From: CAWDVH01 sp963805705
GTDB taxonomy: Bacteria > Actinomycetota > Actinomycetes > Streptosporangiales > Streptosporangiaceae
DNA length: 64,000 nt
Direction of reading: 5' to 3'
NCBI GenBank assembly: GCA_963805705.1
Contig: CAWDVH010000001.1
Location: 310,001 to 374,000 of the forward strand
Shown here: one piece after another, positions 53,628-61,119 of the stretch
How positions within the stretch are numbered: the first letter of the stretch is position 1
Layout: every line of letters begins with the position of its first letter
Notes under the pieces: generated by a model
What the model was told of the DNA's origin: nothing
What the model saw: the letters and a program-made list of their open reading frames with translations, nothing else
The model's database searches: none
Made by a program: the position numbers and the translations under genes

Positions 53628-54397
53628 CGCAGCCTCCTGGATGCCACGATCGCCGCCAGATGCGCCACGACCATCAGCGCCGCCACGGCCACGCACGCCA
53701 CGACCAGCACCCGGGTGGCGAGCAGGTCACCCCGGATCGTATCCGCCACGGCCGCCACCAGGATCAGCACCGACAGCTCCACCGCCTGGATAATGCGGTG
53801 CACGCGCAGCACGCTCGCTGCCCGCCGGGCCAGCGCCAGGCCCGGCGCCCGCGGCCGCAGCGCCTCATCCGCGTGGCCGCCAGGCAGCCCGGCCTTCGCC
53901 CTGGCCACCACCACGTTGTCGGTCTCCGCCTTGACCAGGGCCGCCAGCAGCGCCGCGGCCAGGCCAGCGGTCACATAGCTGCCCGAGGTCGTCAGGTGAC
54001 CCTGCGCCCTGATCCCCAGCCCGACCAGCAGCGCGGTCTCCCCCAGGTAGTGACCGATCCCGTCCAGGTACACCCCGGTAGCCGACGTCCGCTTGCTCCA
54101 CCTGGCCAGTTCCCCGTCCGCGCAGTCGCACAGCAGGCCGGCCTGGACCAGGACCGCGGCTGCGATCGCCGGCCCCAGGCCGGCGAACATCACCACGACT
54201 CCCGCCGCGACGCCGCACGCGATGAACGCCACCGTTACCGCATTCGGCGACCAGCCCAGCCGGGCGAACACCCAGGTGGCCCGCGGCGAGAGCTTCCGCA
54301 TGTAGAGACGGCCCGCCCAGTGCTCATCATTCAGCCGGTCGATCACCCATCCTGGCTGGCCCTGCGACCTCAGCTCAGCCAGCGATGGCCCGCGCAT
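53624..54397 (-). CDS. CDP-alcohol phosphatidyltransferase family protein
   Basis: A 257-residue polytopic enzyme with the family signature at about residues 90-115: D-C-A-D-G-E-L-A-R, then G-V-Y-L-D-G-I-G-H. The first three Asp of D-x2-D-G-x2-A-R-x8-G-x3-D-x3-D are kept, but the fourth, the proposed catalytic base, is His. About six membrane helices follow an amphipathic N-terminus. The enzyme would transfer a phospho-alcohol from a CDP-activated donor to a hydroxyl acceptor. It overlaps the glycerol-1-phosphate dehydrogenase-like gene by 23 bp and the GT2 gene by 4 bp. The His may change mechanism or mark a subfamily. Confidence 0.82.
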   Translation of the reverse strand: MRGPSLAELRSQGQPGWVIDRLNDEHWAGRLYMRKLSPRATWVFARLGWSPNAVTVAFIACGVAAGVVVMFAGLGPAIAAAVLVQAGLLCDCADGELARWSKRTSATGVYLDGIGHYLGETALLVGLGIRAQGHLTTSGSYVTAGLAAALLAALVKAETDNVVVARAKAGLPGGHADEALRPRAPGLALARRAASVLRVHRIIQAVELSVLILVAAVADTIRGDLLATRVLVVACVAVAALMVVAHLAAIVASRRLR

Positions 54398-55427
54398 ACT
54401 CCTCCACCCGCCTCGCTATCTCCGTCTCCGACATCGCCAGACGCTCCAGGATGGTGTACCGCCCCGGCCGTGTCGCCGGCGCATGGGCCACTGCCTTGGC
54501 GAACTCTGCCTGCGACAGGCCCAGGTCCTCGGGGCTGCGAGGCAAGCCGTGCCGGCTCAGGCATGCGGCGATCGTCGCTGCCTGGGTCAGGTCCCCGCGC
54601 AGGTGAGTGCAGAACAGCGCGCCCACCCCGGCCAGTTCGCCGTGGCTGGCGGTGCCAGGGTACAGCTGGTCGATCGCGTGCATGATCTCGTGATCGCCGC
54701 CACTGGCCGGACGGCTGGACCCGGCCACCGACATGGCCAGCCCGGACAGGATGAGCGCCTCGGCCAGCACCGTGAGGAACTCATCGGTGCGGGCCGAGCC
54801 CGGCTGGTGCAGTACCGCCTGGGCCGCGGACCGCGACATGGCCGCGGCGAGCCCGTCCACCCGCTCGCCCGTGTCCACCGCGGCGAGCTCCCAGTCGGCG
54901 ACGGCCGACAGGTTGCTGATCATGTCGCCGATCCCCGCGCCGAACAGCGGATCGGGCACGCACCGTACCCGGTCCAGATCGACGACGATGGCCACCGGCA
55001 GCGCGACACCATAGGAGCCCTTGCCTGACTCATGCTCCAGGGAGCTGATCGGCGAGGCGATCCCGTCGTGCGACAGGCTGGTCGCGACCGCCACCATCGG
55101 GATTCCGGCCATGTGCGCGGCGAATTTCGTGACGTCGATAGTCTTGCCGCCGCCGATCCCGGCCACGGCCTCGTATGCCCCGGCTCGCAGTCGCTTGCCC
55201 AGGGATACCGCGCTGTCGTGCGTGCCGTCCGTAATACGGAAGACCTCGGCCGCCTCGATCTTCAGCTCGGCCGCGATGCTGTCGCCCTGACCGGGGCCGA
55301 CGGCGACTGCCACCCGCCCCTCGGTAGCGATACGCCGGTCGGCCAGCAGGGCGCCGAGGCTGGCGATCGCGCCCGGTCGGACATCAATGACCAGCGGCGC
55401 GGCGAGCATCCGGGCCAGCAGCGGCAT
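54375..55427 (-). CDS. Glycerol-1-phosphate dehydrogenase-like (iron-containing alcohol dehydrogenase fold)
   Basis: A 350-residue protein with the signatures of sn-glycerol-1-phosphate dehydrogenase (EgsA/AraM): GIGGGKTIDVTKFAA for NAD(P), ATSLSHDGIASPIS, and metal ligands in GAGIGDMISN, GGDHEIMHAID and TASHGELAGVG. The family reduces dihydroxyacetone phosphate to G1P, the stereoisomer used by archaeal lipids; some bacterial members have other substrates. An AAGGAG site precedes the ATG. The adjacent nucleotidyltransferase and CDP-alcohol transferase suggest that its product is activated and built into a lipid or wall polymer. Confidence 0.8.
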   Translation of the reverse strand: MPLLARMLAAPLVIDVRPGAIASLGALLADRRIATEGRVAVAVGPGQGDSIAAELKIEAAEVFRITDGTHDSAVSLGKRLRAGAYEAVAGIGGGKTIDVTKFAAHMAGIPMVAVATSLSHDGIASPISSLEHESGKGSYGVALPVAIVVDLDRVRCVPDPLFGAGIGDMISNLSAVADWELAAVDTGERVDGLAAAMSRSAAQAVLHQPGSARTDEFLTVLAEALILSGLAMSVAGSSRPASGGDHEIMHAIDQLYPGTASHGELAGVGALFCTHLRGDLTQAATIAACLSRHGLPRSPEDLGLSQAEFAKAVAHAPATRPGRYTILERLAMSETEIARRVEEYARAIAG

Positions 55428-55484
55428 GAATCTCCTTCTGACAGGCGGCCTGCCGGACGCAGCGAACGGCAGCCACCCGCGAGA

Positions 55485-56234
55485 TTAGCAGCGCCCGGCG
55501 ATCTCCCGTGCCCGGCTCAGATCCCGGTGGTCGTCGACCTCGACCCACTCCACCGCGCCGATCGCCGCGACGGCGATATCGTCGCCGCGGTCCGCGAGCT
55601 CCTGATACCCGTCCTCGTAATACAGGCCGGGATCTCGCCGCCAGGTCACCTCGAGCGCGTCCGCCAGTGGCAGGGCCGCGCCCGGCTCGATCAGCGTCGC
55701 GCCGATGTACTCCCCGTGCGCATCGGCGGGGTCCATCTTCTTAGTGATCCTGGACAGCAGCCCGCGCGAGTCGAGTACTACCTTCATCTCCTCGTCGGCG
55801 AGCCGCTTGACGTTGTCGATGGCCAGGATGACACCCGCCGCCTGGCCAGGCCCAGGCCCCCGGGCGGCGAGCAGCGTCTTCTCCACGCTGACGGGATGCA
55901 CGGTATCGCCGTTGACCAGCAGCGCCCCGCGGCTGAAGTACTCGCGGGCCAGCCAGAGCGAGTAAGCGTTGTTCCACTCCTGGGCCCGGTCATTGTGCAC
56001 GAGCTCGATGACGACGTCGTGCCGGCGCTCCAGCTCGCCCACCCGGTCGGCAATGGCTGACGCGGCGTACCCGACGACGATGACGACCTCGCTCAGTCCC
56101 ACGGCCGCCAGGTTGCGCAGCGCGATATCCAGGATTGTGGTGGTGCCCGCCACCGGGAGCAGCGCCTTCGGCAGCGCGTCGGTATCCGGCCGGAGCCTTC
56201 GGCCGGCTCCAGCCGCAAGAACCATGCCGATCAC
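55485..56234 (-). CDS. Nucleotidyltransferase (sugar/polyol-phosphate type)
   Basis: A 249-residue NTP_transferase with the signature MVLAAGAGRRLRPDTDALPKALLPVAG (G-x-G-x-R and the PK lysine), LVNGDTV for the metal-binding Asp, and a later HGEYIGATL. It would make an NDP-activated sugar, choline or polyol phosphate; the CDP-alcohol transferase two genes on suggests a CDP product. The GTG start overlaps the stop of the DUF5941-type gene (GTGA), so translation is coupled. The next gene follows after 57 bp. Confidence 0.82.
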   Translation of the reverse strand: MIGMVLAAGAGRRLRPDTDALPKALLPVAGTTTILDIALRNLAAVGLSEVVIVVGYAASAIADRVGELERRHDVVIELVHNDRAQEWNNAYSLWLAREYFSRGALLVNGDTVHPVSVEKTLLAARGPGPGQAAGVILAIDNVKRLADEEMKVVLDSRGLLSRITKKMDPADAHGEYIGATLIEPGAALPLADALEVTWRRDPGLYYEDGYQELADRGDDIAVAAIGAVEWVEVDDHRDLSRAREIAGRC

Positions 56235-57710
56235 CGGCGGTCTCCCTCCACAGATGCCAGGCAGCTTGTCATGACTTTCCGGCAGATGAGCACACCAAGA
56301 TACGCGCTCAGCGCGAGGTAGGACAACGTCGCGATGCCCAGGACCACACCCAGGCCGGCGGCGAACATCCGTCCTTCCCAGCCCAGGCCGCCGCCGGGAT
56401 CGGGCTGCGGGGGCTCGCCGCCGCCGGGATCAGGCTGCGGAGGCTCGCCTCCGCCGGCCAGGTCCGCGGAACGGATCGCGATTATCGCGCAGAGCGCGAA
56501 TATCACCGGCGCGGGCACCGCCGCGGCGAAGCCGATCGCAGCGATGTAGATGTACTGGCCGACCTGCAGCACCGCTGGCACCAGCCAGTCGAGGCGGCCA
56601 TCGTGCGGATGACTGGAGCCGGGCGCGGCCAGGAGCAGGACCACCAGCGGGGTCAGCGCGATGATCCCCGGCAGATCCCGCAGCCCGAGCACCGCGAGCA
56701 GCGCGGCAGCGGCCACGCCGGCCAGCGCAGGCGGAAAGGGGACGAGCTGCCCGCGGACCAGCCGTCCCGCGGAGCGGGCGAACGCCCCGTCATCGCGGCA
56801 GGCCAGCACGGCCGCGGCGGTACCGGGGTCCCGCTCGCCCGAGGGAGCCAGACGGCGGCGGTGGCTGGCGATGGCGTAGGCCGCGGCGGCAATCTCCCAC
56901 GCCAGCAGGCCCGACAGCGCCGCGTGCGCGCCCGCGGCCGGGGCGACCACGGCGATCAGCAGCACGCGCGCGCCGGGAGACAGCGTCAGGGTCGCCTCCG
57001 TCGCGTGTTTCAGGACGGCCGCGGCGCCGGTCCGGTGCCGCGCCGCGCCGCCGGATGCGCTCATCGCCCGGTGCTGCGCCGCGCCGCCGCACGCGCTTAT
57101 CGTCTGGCGGATGGCGGCGAGGACGGTCACGGCTATCGCGAGCTTCCACGCCCCGCTCCAGCCCGCCGCGTTCGCCCCGACCGCGAGCCCGGCGTAGACC
57201 GAGAACTCGGCGGTGGCGGAGTACACCCGCACCAGCGAGCCGGCACCGGCCGTCGCGGCCAGGCCCGCCGCGCTGCCCGGCAGTGCCGAGCTGCCCGGCA
57301 GTGCCGCGCTCGCCGGGAGCACGGCCGCCGGCGTGGCGCAGGCCGGCCAGGTAGCAGCCGCACAGAGCCAGCGCCCCGTAAACGTCATCGGCCCTGGCAC
57401 CGGCGGTGAACCACGCCGCGGCGCAGAGCCCGAGCGCGAGCGAGATACCGGCGGCCGAGGTGGGGGTCACCGAGCGGCGCAGGGCCCAGCCCGCCGCGCG
57501 GCCGTCCAGGGCGCGCACCGCCTGCGCGATGGTCTGGCCAGGATCCTGGCCCGGCGGGTCTGGCCGGCCCCGGCTGGTGCCGGGCACGACTGGCTGCGGG
57601 GAGGTGCCGGCACCTGCGCCGACGGCCCCGCTGGCCGGCCCGGCCGGCCCGTTCAGCCCAGCGACGATCGGGTCCTCCGTACTGTGCGCTCGTACCGTGC
57701 GCTCGCTCAC
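56231..57710 (-). pseudogene. DUF5941-like polytopic membrane protein, frame-disrupted
   Basis: The first 110-120 codons from the GTG at 57710 (ALRRSVTPTSAAGISLALG, YGALALCGCYLAGLRHAGG) continue only in another frame (LVRVYSATAEFSVYAGLA to VMTSCLASVEGDRR, ending at 56231). The switch falls between about 57345 and 57250, beside an 18-bp tandem repeat. Joined, the product is about 490 residues with several helices and a PPQPDPGGGE repeat; it resembles DUF5941 proteins, which in other actinomycetes are fused to CDP-alcohol transferase and nucleotidyltransferase domains. Here those partners are separate genes downstream. The break could be a real mutation, slippage or a sequence error. Confidence 0.55.
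56389..56460. repeat. 30-bp tandem repeat coding for GGGEPPQPDP
   Basis: Two near-identical copies and a partial third lie inside the DUF5941-like gene, giving the protein repeat GGGEPPQPDP twice in a loop before the last helix. Confidence 0.7.
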
Positions 57711-57791
57711 CGCGCCCGCTCACCCGCGCCCGCGCTGGCGCCGGCGGACCGGCCGGGAACCGGCAGGCGGGTCTTAGTGGGGTTACCCGGG

Positions 57792-57797
57792 TAGGGT
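57792..57797 (+). promoter_or_regulatory. -10 box for a candidate leaderless transcript of the cytidylyltransferase
   Basis: TAGGGT ends 6 bp before the ATG at 57804, and no Shine-Dalgarno sits at the right distance. The same arrangement occurs at 45733. No clear -35 was found. Confidence 0.4.
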
Positions 57798-57803
57798 CCC
57801 TTC

Positions 57804-58520
57804 ATGCGGACGGTCGCGGTCGTGCTGGCGGGAGGGGCCGGCCAGCGGTTCGGCGGCAGCCTGCCGAAGCAGTTGCAGACGCTTGCGGGAAAGACAGTAC
57901 TCGAGTATTCCGTGGCTGCGTTCGAGCAGGCGCCGGGCGTGGACGAGATCCTCGTCGTGATGGCGGCGCGCTTTGTCAGCCAGGCGCGCAGCGCGCTTGG
58001 CGCTGGCGGGTACGGCAAGCTGACCAGGGTGATCGAGGGCGGCAGCGCCCGCCCGGATTCGACCCGGCGGGCGATCGCCGCTGTCGGCGCGCAGGCCGCT
58101 GAGTGCAACGTGCTCTTCCACGACGCCGCCCGGCCGCTGCTCGACCAGCGGATCATCGCTGACTGCGTGCGCGCGCTCAGCTCAGCTCAGGCCATCGGCG
58201 TGGCCGTCCCCTCCTCCGACACCATCGTCGAGGTCAGCGACGGAGCCGTGGCCGCGATGCCGCCCAGGGCGGCCCTGCAGCGCTGCCAGACACCGCAGGG
58301 CTTCCGGCTGTCGGTGATCCGGCGGGCGTACCAGCTGGCCGACGCCGATCCGCAGTTCGCCGCGTTCGCCGCCACTGATGACTGCGGGATCGTGTTCCGG
58401 TACCTGCCTGATATCCCCATCCGGGTAGTGCCGGGAAGCGCGCGCAACATGAAGATCACGTATCCCAGCGATCTCGATATTGCCGAGGCCCTGCTCAGGA
58501 AATGCCCAGACGGCCAATAG
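57804..58520 (+). CDS. IspD/TarI-family cytidylyltransferase
   Basis: A 238-residue enzyme with the family motifs VVLAGGAGQRFGGSLPKQ (CTP binding), VLFHDAARPLL, AVPSSDTIVEV and CQTPQGFRL. IspD makes CDP-methylerythritol for isoprenoids; TarI makes CDP-ribitol for teichoic acid; the two cannot be separated reliably by eye. The surrounding wall-polymer genes, including a glycerophosphotransferase 3 kb downstream, favour a TarI-like role, while the absence of IspF next door weakens the isoprenoid reading. The gene probably starts on a leaderless transcript, divergent from the DUF5941-like gene. Confidence 0.82.
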   Translation: MRTVAVVLAGGAGQRFGGSLPKQLQTLAGKTVLEYSVAAFEQAPGVDEILVVMAARFVSQARSALGAGGYGKLTRVIEGGSARPDSTRRAIAAVGAQAAECNVLFHDAARPLLDQRIIADCVRALSSAQAIGVAVPSSDTIVEVSDGAVAAMPPRAALQRCQTPQGFRLSVIRRAYQLADADPQFAAFAATDDCGIVFRYLPDIPIRVVPGSARNMKITYPSDLDIAEALLRKCPDGQ

Positions 58521-58770
58521 CGGCCAACATCGGGTTAAAGGCAGTGAGCCGCCGGGAGTCCGGGCGGTTAAACCCGCGCTATTACCCGGCTCCGGTACCA
58601 GGCCCTGGCTAGCATGGCTTACGTCAGTAAATAGTATTCTTTTGACCATTGTGGGGGAAGTCTCCCGCCCCGCGGAGTTCCGTGGACTCGTCGGCGCCGT
58701 CCTCGGGCCGAGGACTGGCGGCCCACGCCGGTAGCCAGCGCACAGCCGACTTAGGCACGGGGAGTTCCTG

Positions 58771-60855
58771 ATGTCAGCGCAGACGGGAGCGCCCGCGTCC
58801 GCCACCGCTCACGGACCGAGCGGGTTAGCTCATGGCCGGCCCCGCATGATCCGGCCGCTGCGCGCGGCCGGACTGCTGGCCTGCGCCTGGCTGCTCCCGA
58901 TGGCCGCCCAGGCCCTGAGGGCCGACTGGCTGCTGCTGATCGTCGCGCTGCTCGGCACCGGATCCCTGCTCCGGGCCGGCTACTACCTGCTCGACCGGCT
59001 GATGCTCGCCTGCATCCTGCTGGCCGGGACGCTGGTCGCGGGCGGCCTGCTGTTCTCGGTCTGGCCCTGGGGCCTGTCGCCGGTACCGGTGGCCGGCACG
59101 CTGCTGACCGTGCTGGTCGCCGCCGGGCTGCTGACCGGCCGCCGGCCACGGCTGCCACTGCGGTTCCGCGGGACCGACGCGGTCATCGCGGGAGCAGGCG
59201 TCATGGCCGCGCGGATCATGCTCGGCCCGGTGGCAGGCCGGTCGTTCAGCCAGCGGCTGCTCTATACCACCAGCGAGGAAGACAAGTACGCGCACTTCGC
59301 GCTCTTCGACGCGATCCACCGCCTGGGCGGATATGCCTTCCTGAGCCCGGCCAGGGCCAGCGGCCTGGTCACTTCCCCGACCGCGAACGTCTACCCGCAG
59401 GGCTCGCATTACCTGTACGCCGTCCTGGACATCTTCCTGCGGTCGGCCACGAGCCCCGGCCCGGCGCCCGCGGAGTTCAGCCGGTACTACACGCTGACCC
59501 TGATCGGCTTCGGCTTCCTCGTGCTCGCCGTCACCTGGTCCGCGCGCTGGGTCGCGGGCCCGGCCCTGAGCGGCTGGCGCGCGGCCCTCGTCTGCTCGGC
59601 GGTCGCCACGCTGACGGTCCTTGGCCCCCTCACCGGCCTGATCAGGTTCGCCTTCGATTCCGAGACGATCGGCCTGGCACTGCTGGCGCTGTGCATCGCC
59701 GTCGCGGCGCGGCCGGCCGGCCGCGCGCGCGAGCAGATGCTGCTCGTGGCGGCGGCGCTGATCGCCGTGTGGTACGCGTACAACCTCTACGGCGTGCTGG
59801 CCACTCTCAGCATCGCCGTGGCGGTCGTCGTCTACCGCCACCGGTGGCGGCGGCACTGGCGCTGGGCCGTGGTGACCGCAGGTGTCGCGCTGCCCGTCGC
59901 CCTGCTGCCATCGGTCCTGGCCGAGCTGTCGGGATTCAGCACGAACCGGCAGCTGATGACGGGCGGCGACGTCATCCCGCTGAACCCGTATCTGGTCACT
60001 GGCCTCGCGCTGCTGGCCTGCGCCGGCCTGGCGGTCCGGGCGGGCCGCCGCTCGGGGGCCTGGCGAGCGCACACGGCGTATCTCGCGGCCGCGGCCGCGG
60101 CCATCGCCGTCGTGCGGGTCTATCAGCTGCAGGCCCTCGGCAGTCAGTCCGACTACTACTTCGCGAAGCTCCTGACCGGCGCGTACGTCAGCTGCCTGGT
60201 CGGCTTCGGCGCGGCCGGCCTGCTGCTGGACGCGGCCGCGAACCGGCTGAATGCGGCCGGGAACCAGGCCGCCGTCAGGCGCTCAGCGCGCGGGCACGCT
60301 CAGCCCGTGGCGAGCGTGGCCGCCGGCCTGGCCGCGCTCATCCTGGCCAGCGGCATCCTGCTGGCCCTGCCCGGCGTCAGGGACGGCCAGTCCGACTACA
60401 CCGAGGCCTGGACCTACAGATGGTGGTCGGGGCAGGAAAAACTGGACCCTGGAGCCGCTCTCCAGGTGGCCGGCCGGGCGCGCCTGCTGGCCGACGGCAG
60501 GCCCACCTTCATCATCTACACCAACATGGCCATCGAGAACTGGCGGGCGTCATTCTTCGCCGCCGTCCTCAATCACGACCTGGGCGCCATGAAGAACACC
60601 TTCAATCCGCTGCTGATGACCAGTCCCGTGGTGGGCCCCATCCCTGGCCGGCGCGCCAGGGCCAGGTTCGACGATGACGTCGCGATCATCGAGCGGGCCA
60701 TCGCGAGCGGCCCGCGGCACATCCAGGTGATCGTCTCCGGCATGCGGCTCGCCAGGCGGCTCCGGGGCTTCGCCGCGGCGCATCCCGGCCTGAGCCTGAT
60801 GGTCGTCTATCTTCCCCGGATGCGCCCGCTCCCGGCCGGCCGGGAGCGGCACTAG
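58771..60855 (+). CDS. Multi-pass membrane protein, GT-C glycosyltransferase-like
   Basis: A 694-residue protein with about twelve hydrophobic segments and a C-terminal soluble domain of about 130 residues (from YTEAWTYRWWSGQEK). The first long extracytoplasmic loop contains LLYTTSEEDKYAHFALFDAI, where GT-C enzymes have their acidic catalytic region, followed by SPTANVYPQGSHYLYAVLD. Family assignment is by architecture only. GGGGAG lies upstream of the ATG. It sits between the cytidylyltransferase and the glycerophosphotransferase, so it likely decorates or polymerises the same wall glycan. It shares its overall plan with the 46881-49277 protein. Confidence 0.65.
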   Translation: MSAQTGAPASATAHGPSGLAHGRPRMIRPLRAAGLLACAWLLPMAAQALRADWLLLIVALLGTGSLLRAGYYLLDRLMLACILLAGTLVAGGLLFSVWPWGLSPVPVAGTLLTVLVAAGLLTGRRPRLPLRFRGTDAVIAGAGVMAARIMLGPVAGRSFSQRLLYTTSEEDKYAHFALFDAIHRLGGYAFLSPARASGLVTSPTANVYPQGSHYLYAVLDIFLRSATSPGPAPAEFSRYYTLTLIGFGFLVLAVTWSARWVAGPALSGWRAALVCSAVATLTVLGPLTGLIRFAFDSETIGLALLALCIAVAARPAGRAREQMLLVAAALIAVWYAYNLYGVLATLSIAVAVVVYRHRWRRHWRWAVVTAGVALPVALLPSVLAELSGFSTNRQLMTGGDVIPLNPYLVTGLALLACAGLAVRAGRRSGAWRAHTAYLAAAAAAIAVVRVYQLQALGSQSDYYFAKLLTGAYVSCLVGFGAAGLLLDAAANRLNAAGNQAAVRRSARGHAQPVASVAAGLAALILASGILLALPGVRDGQSDYTEAWTYRWWSGQEKLDPGAALQVAGRARLLADGRPTFIIYTNMAIENWRASFFAAVLNHDLGAMKNTFNPLLMTSPVVGPIPGRRARARFDDDVAIIERAIASGPRHIQVIVSGMRLARRLRGFAAAHPGLSLMVVYLPRMRPLPAGRERH

Positions 60856-61119
60856 CAAACCACGGCGAAGTAAACGGCTCCCCTGCAATAGTATGTGGCT
60901 GGTAGCGGGATATGCCGGGAGCTTCCTCAGTCGGTCCGGGCCGGCCAGAGCGTCAGCCGATGAATCTGCGGAGGTGCGGGCCACGTGGCGAAGGTCACTG
61001 TCGATCGCGCCGGCCCGCGGGACAGATCGGCCCCAGCTGATCCTCGGCTATGAATGACGCTCAGGCGCACTCTCGCATGACCTGAGGCACGGGGCGATTC
61101 CATGAGGAGGCATTCAGAC

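Noticed and set aside
58540..58610. Short GC inverted repeats after the cytidylyltransferase as terminator or riboswitch
   Set aside because: Stems are only 4-6 bp with mismatches and there is no recognisable riboswitch core.
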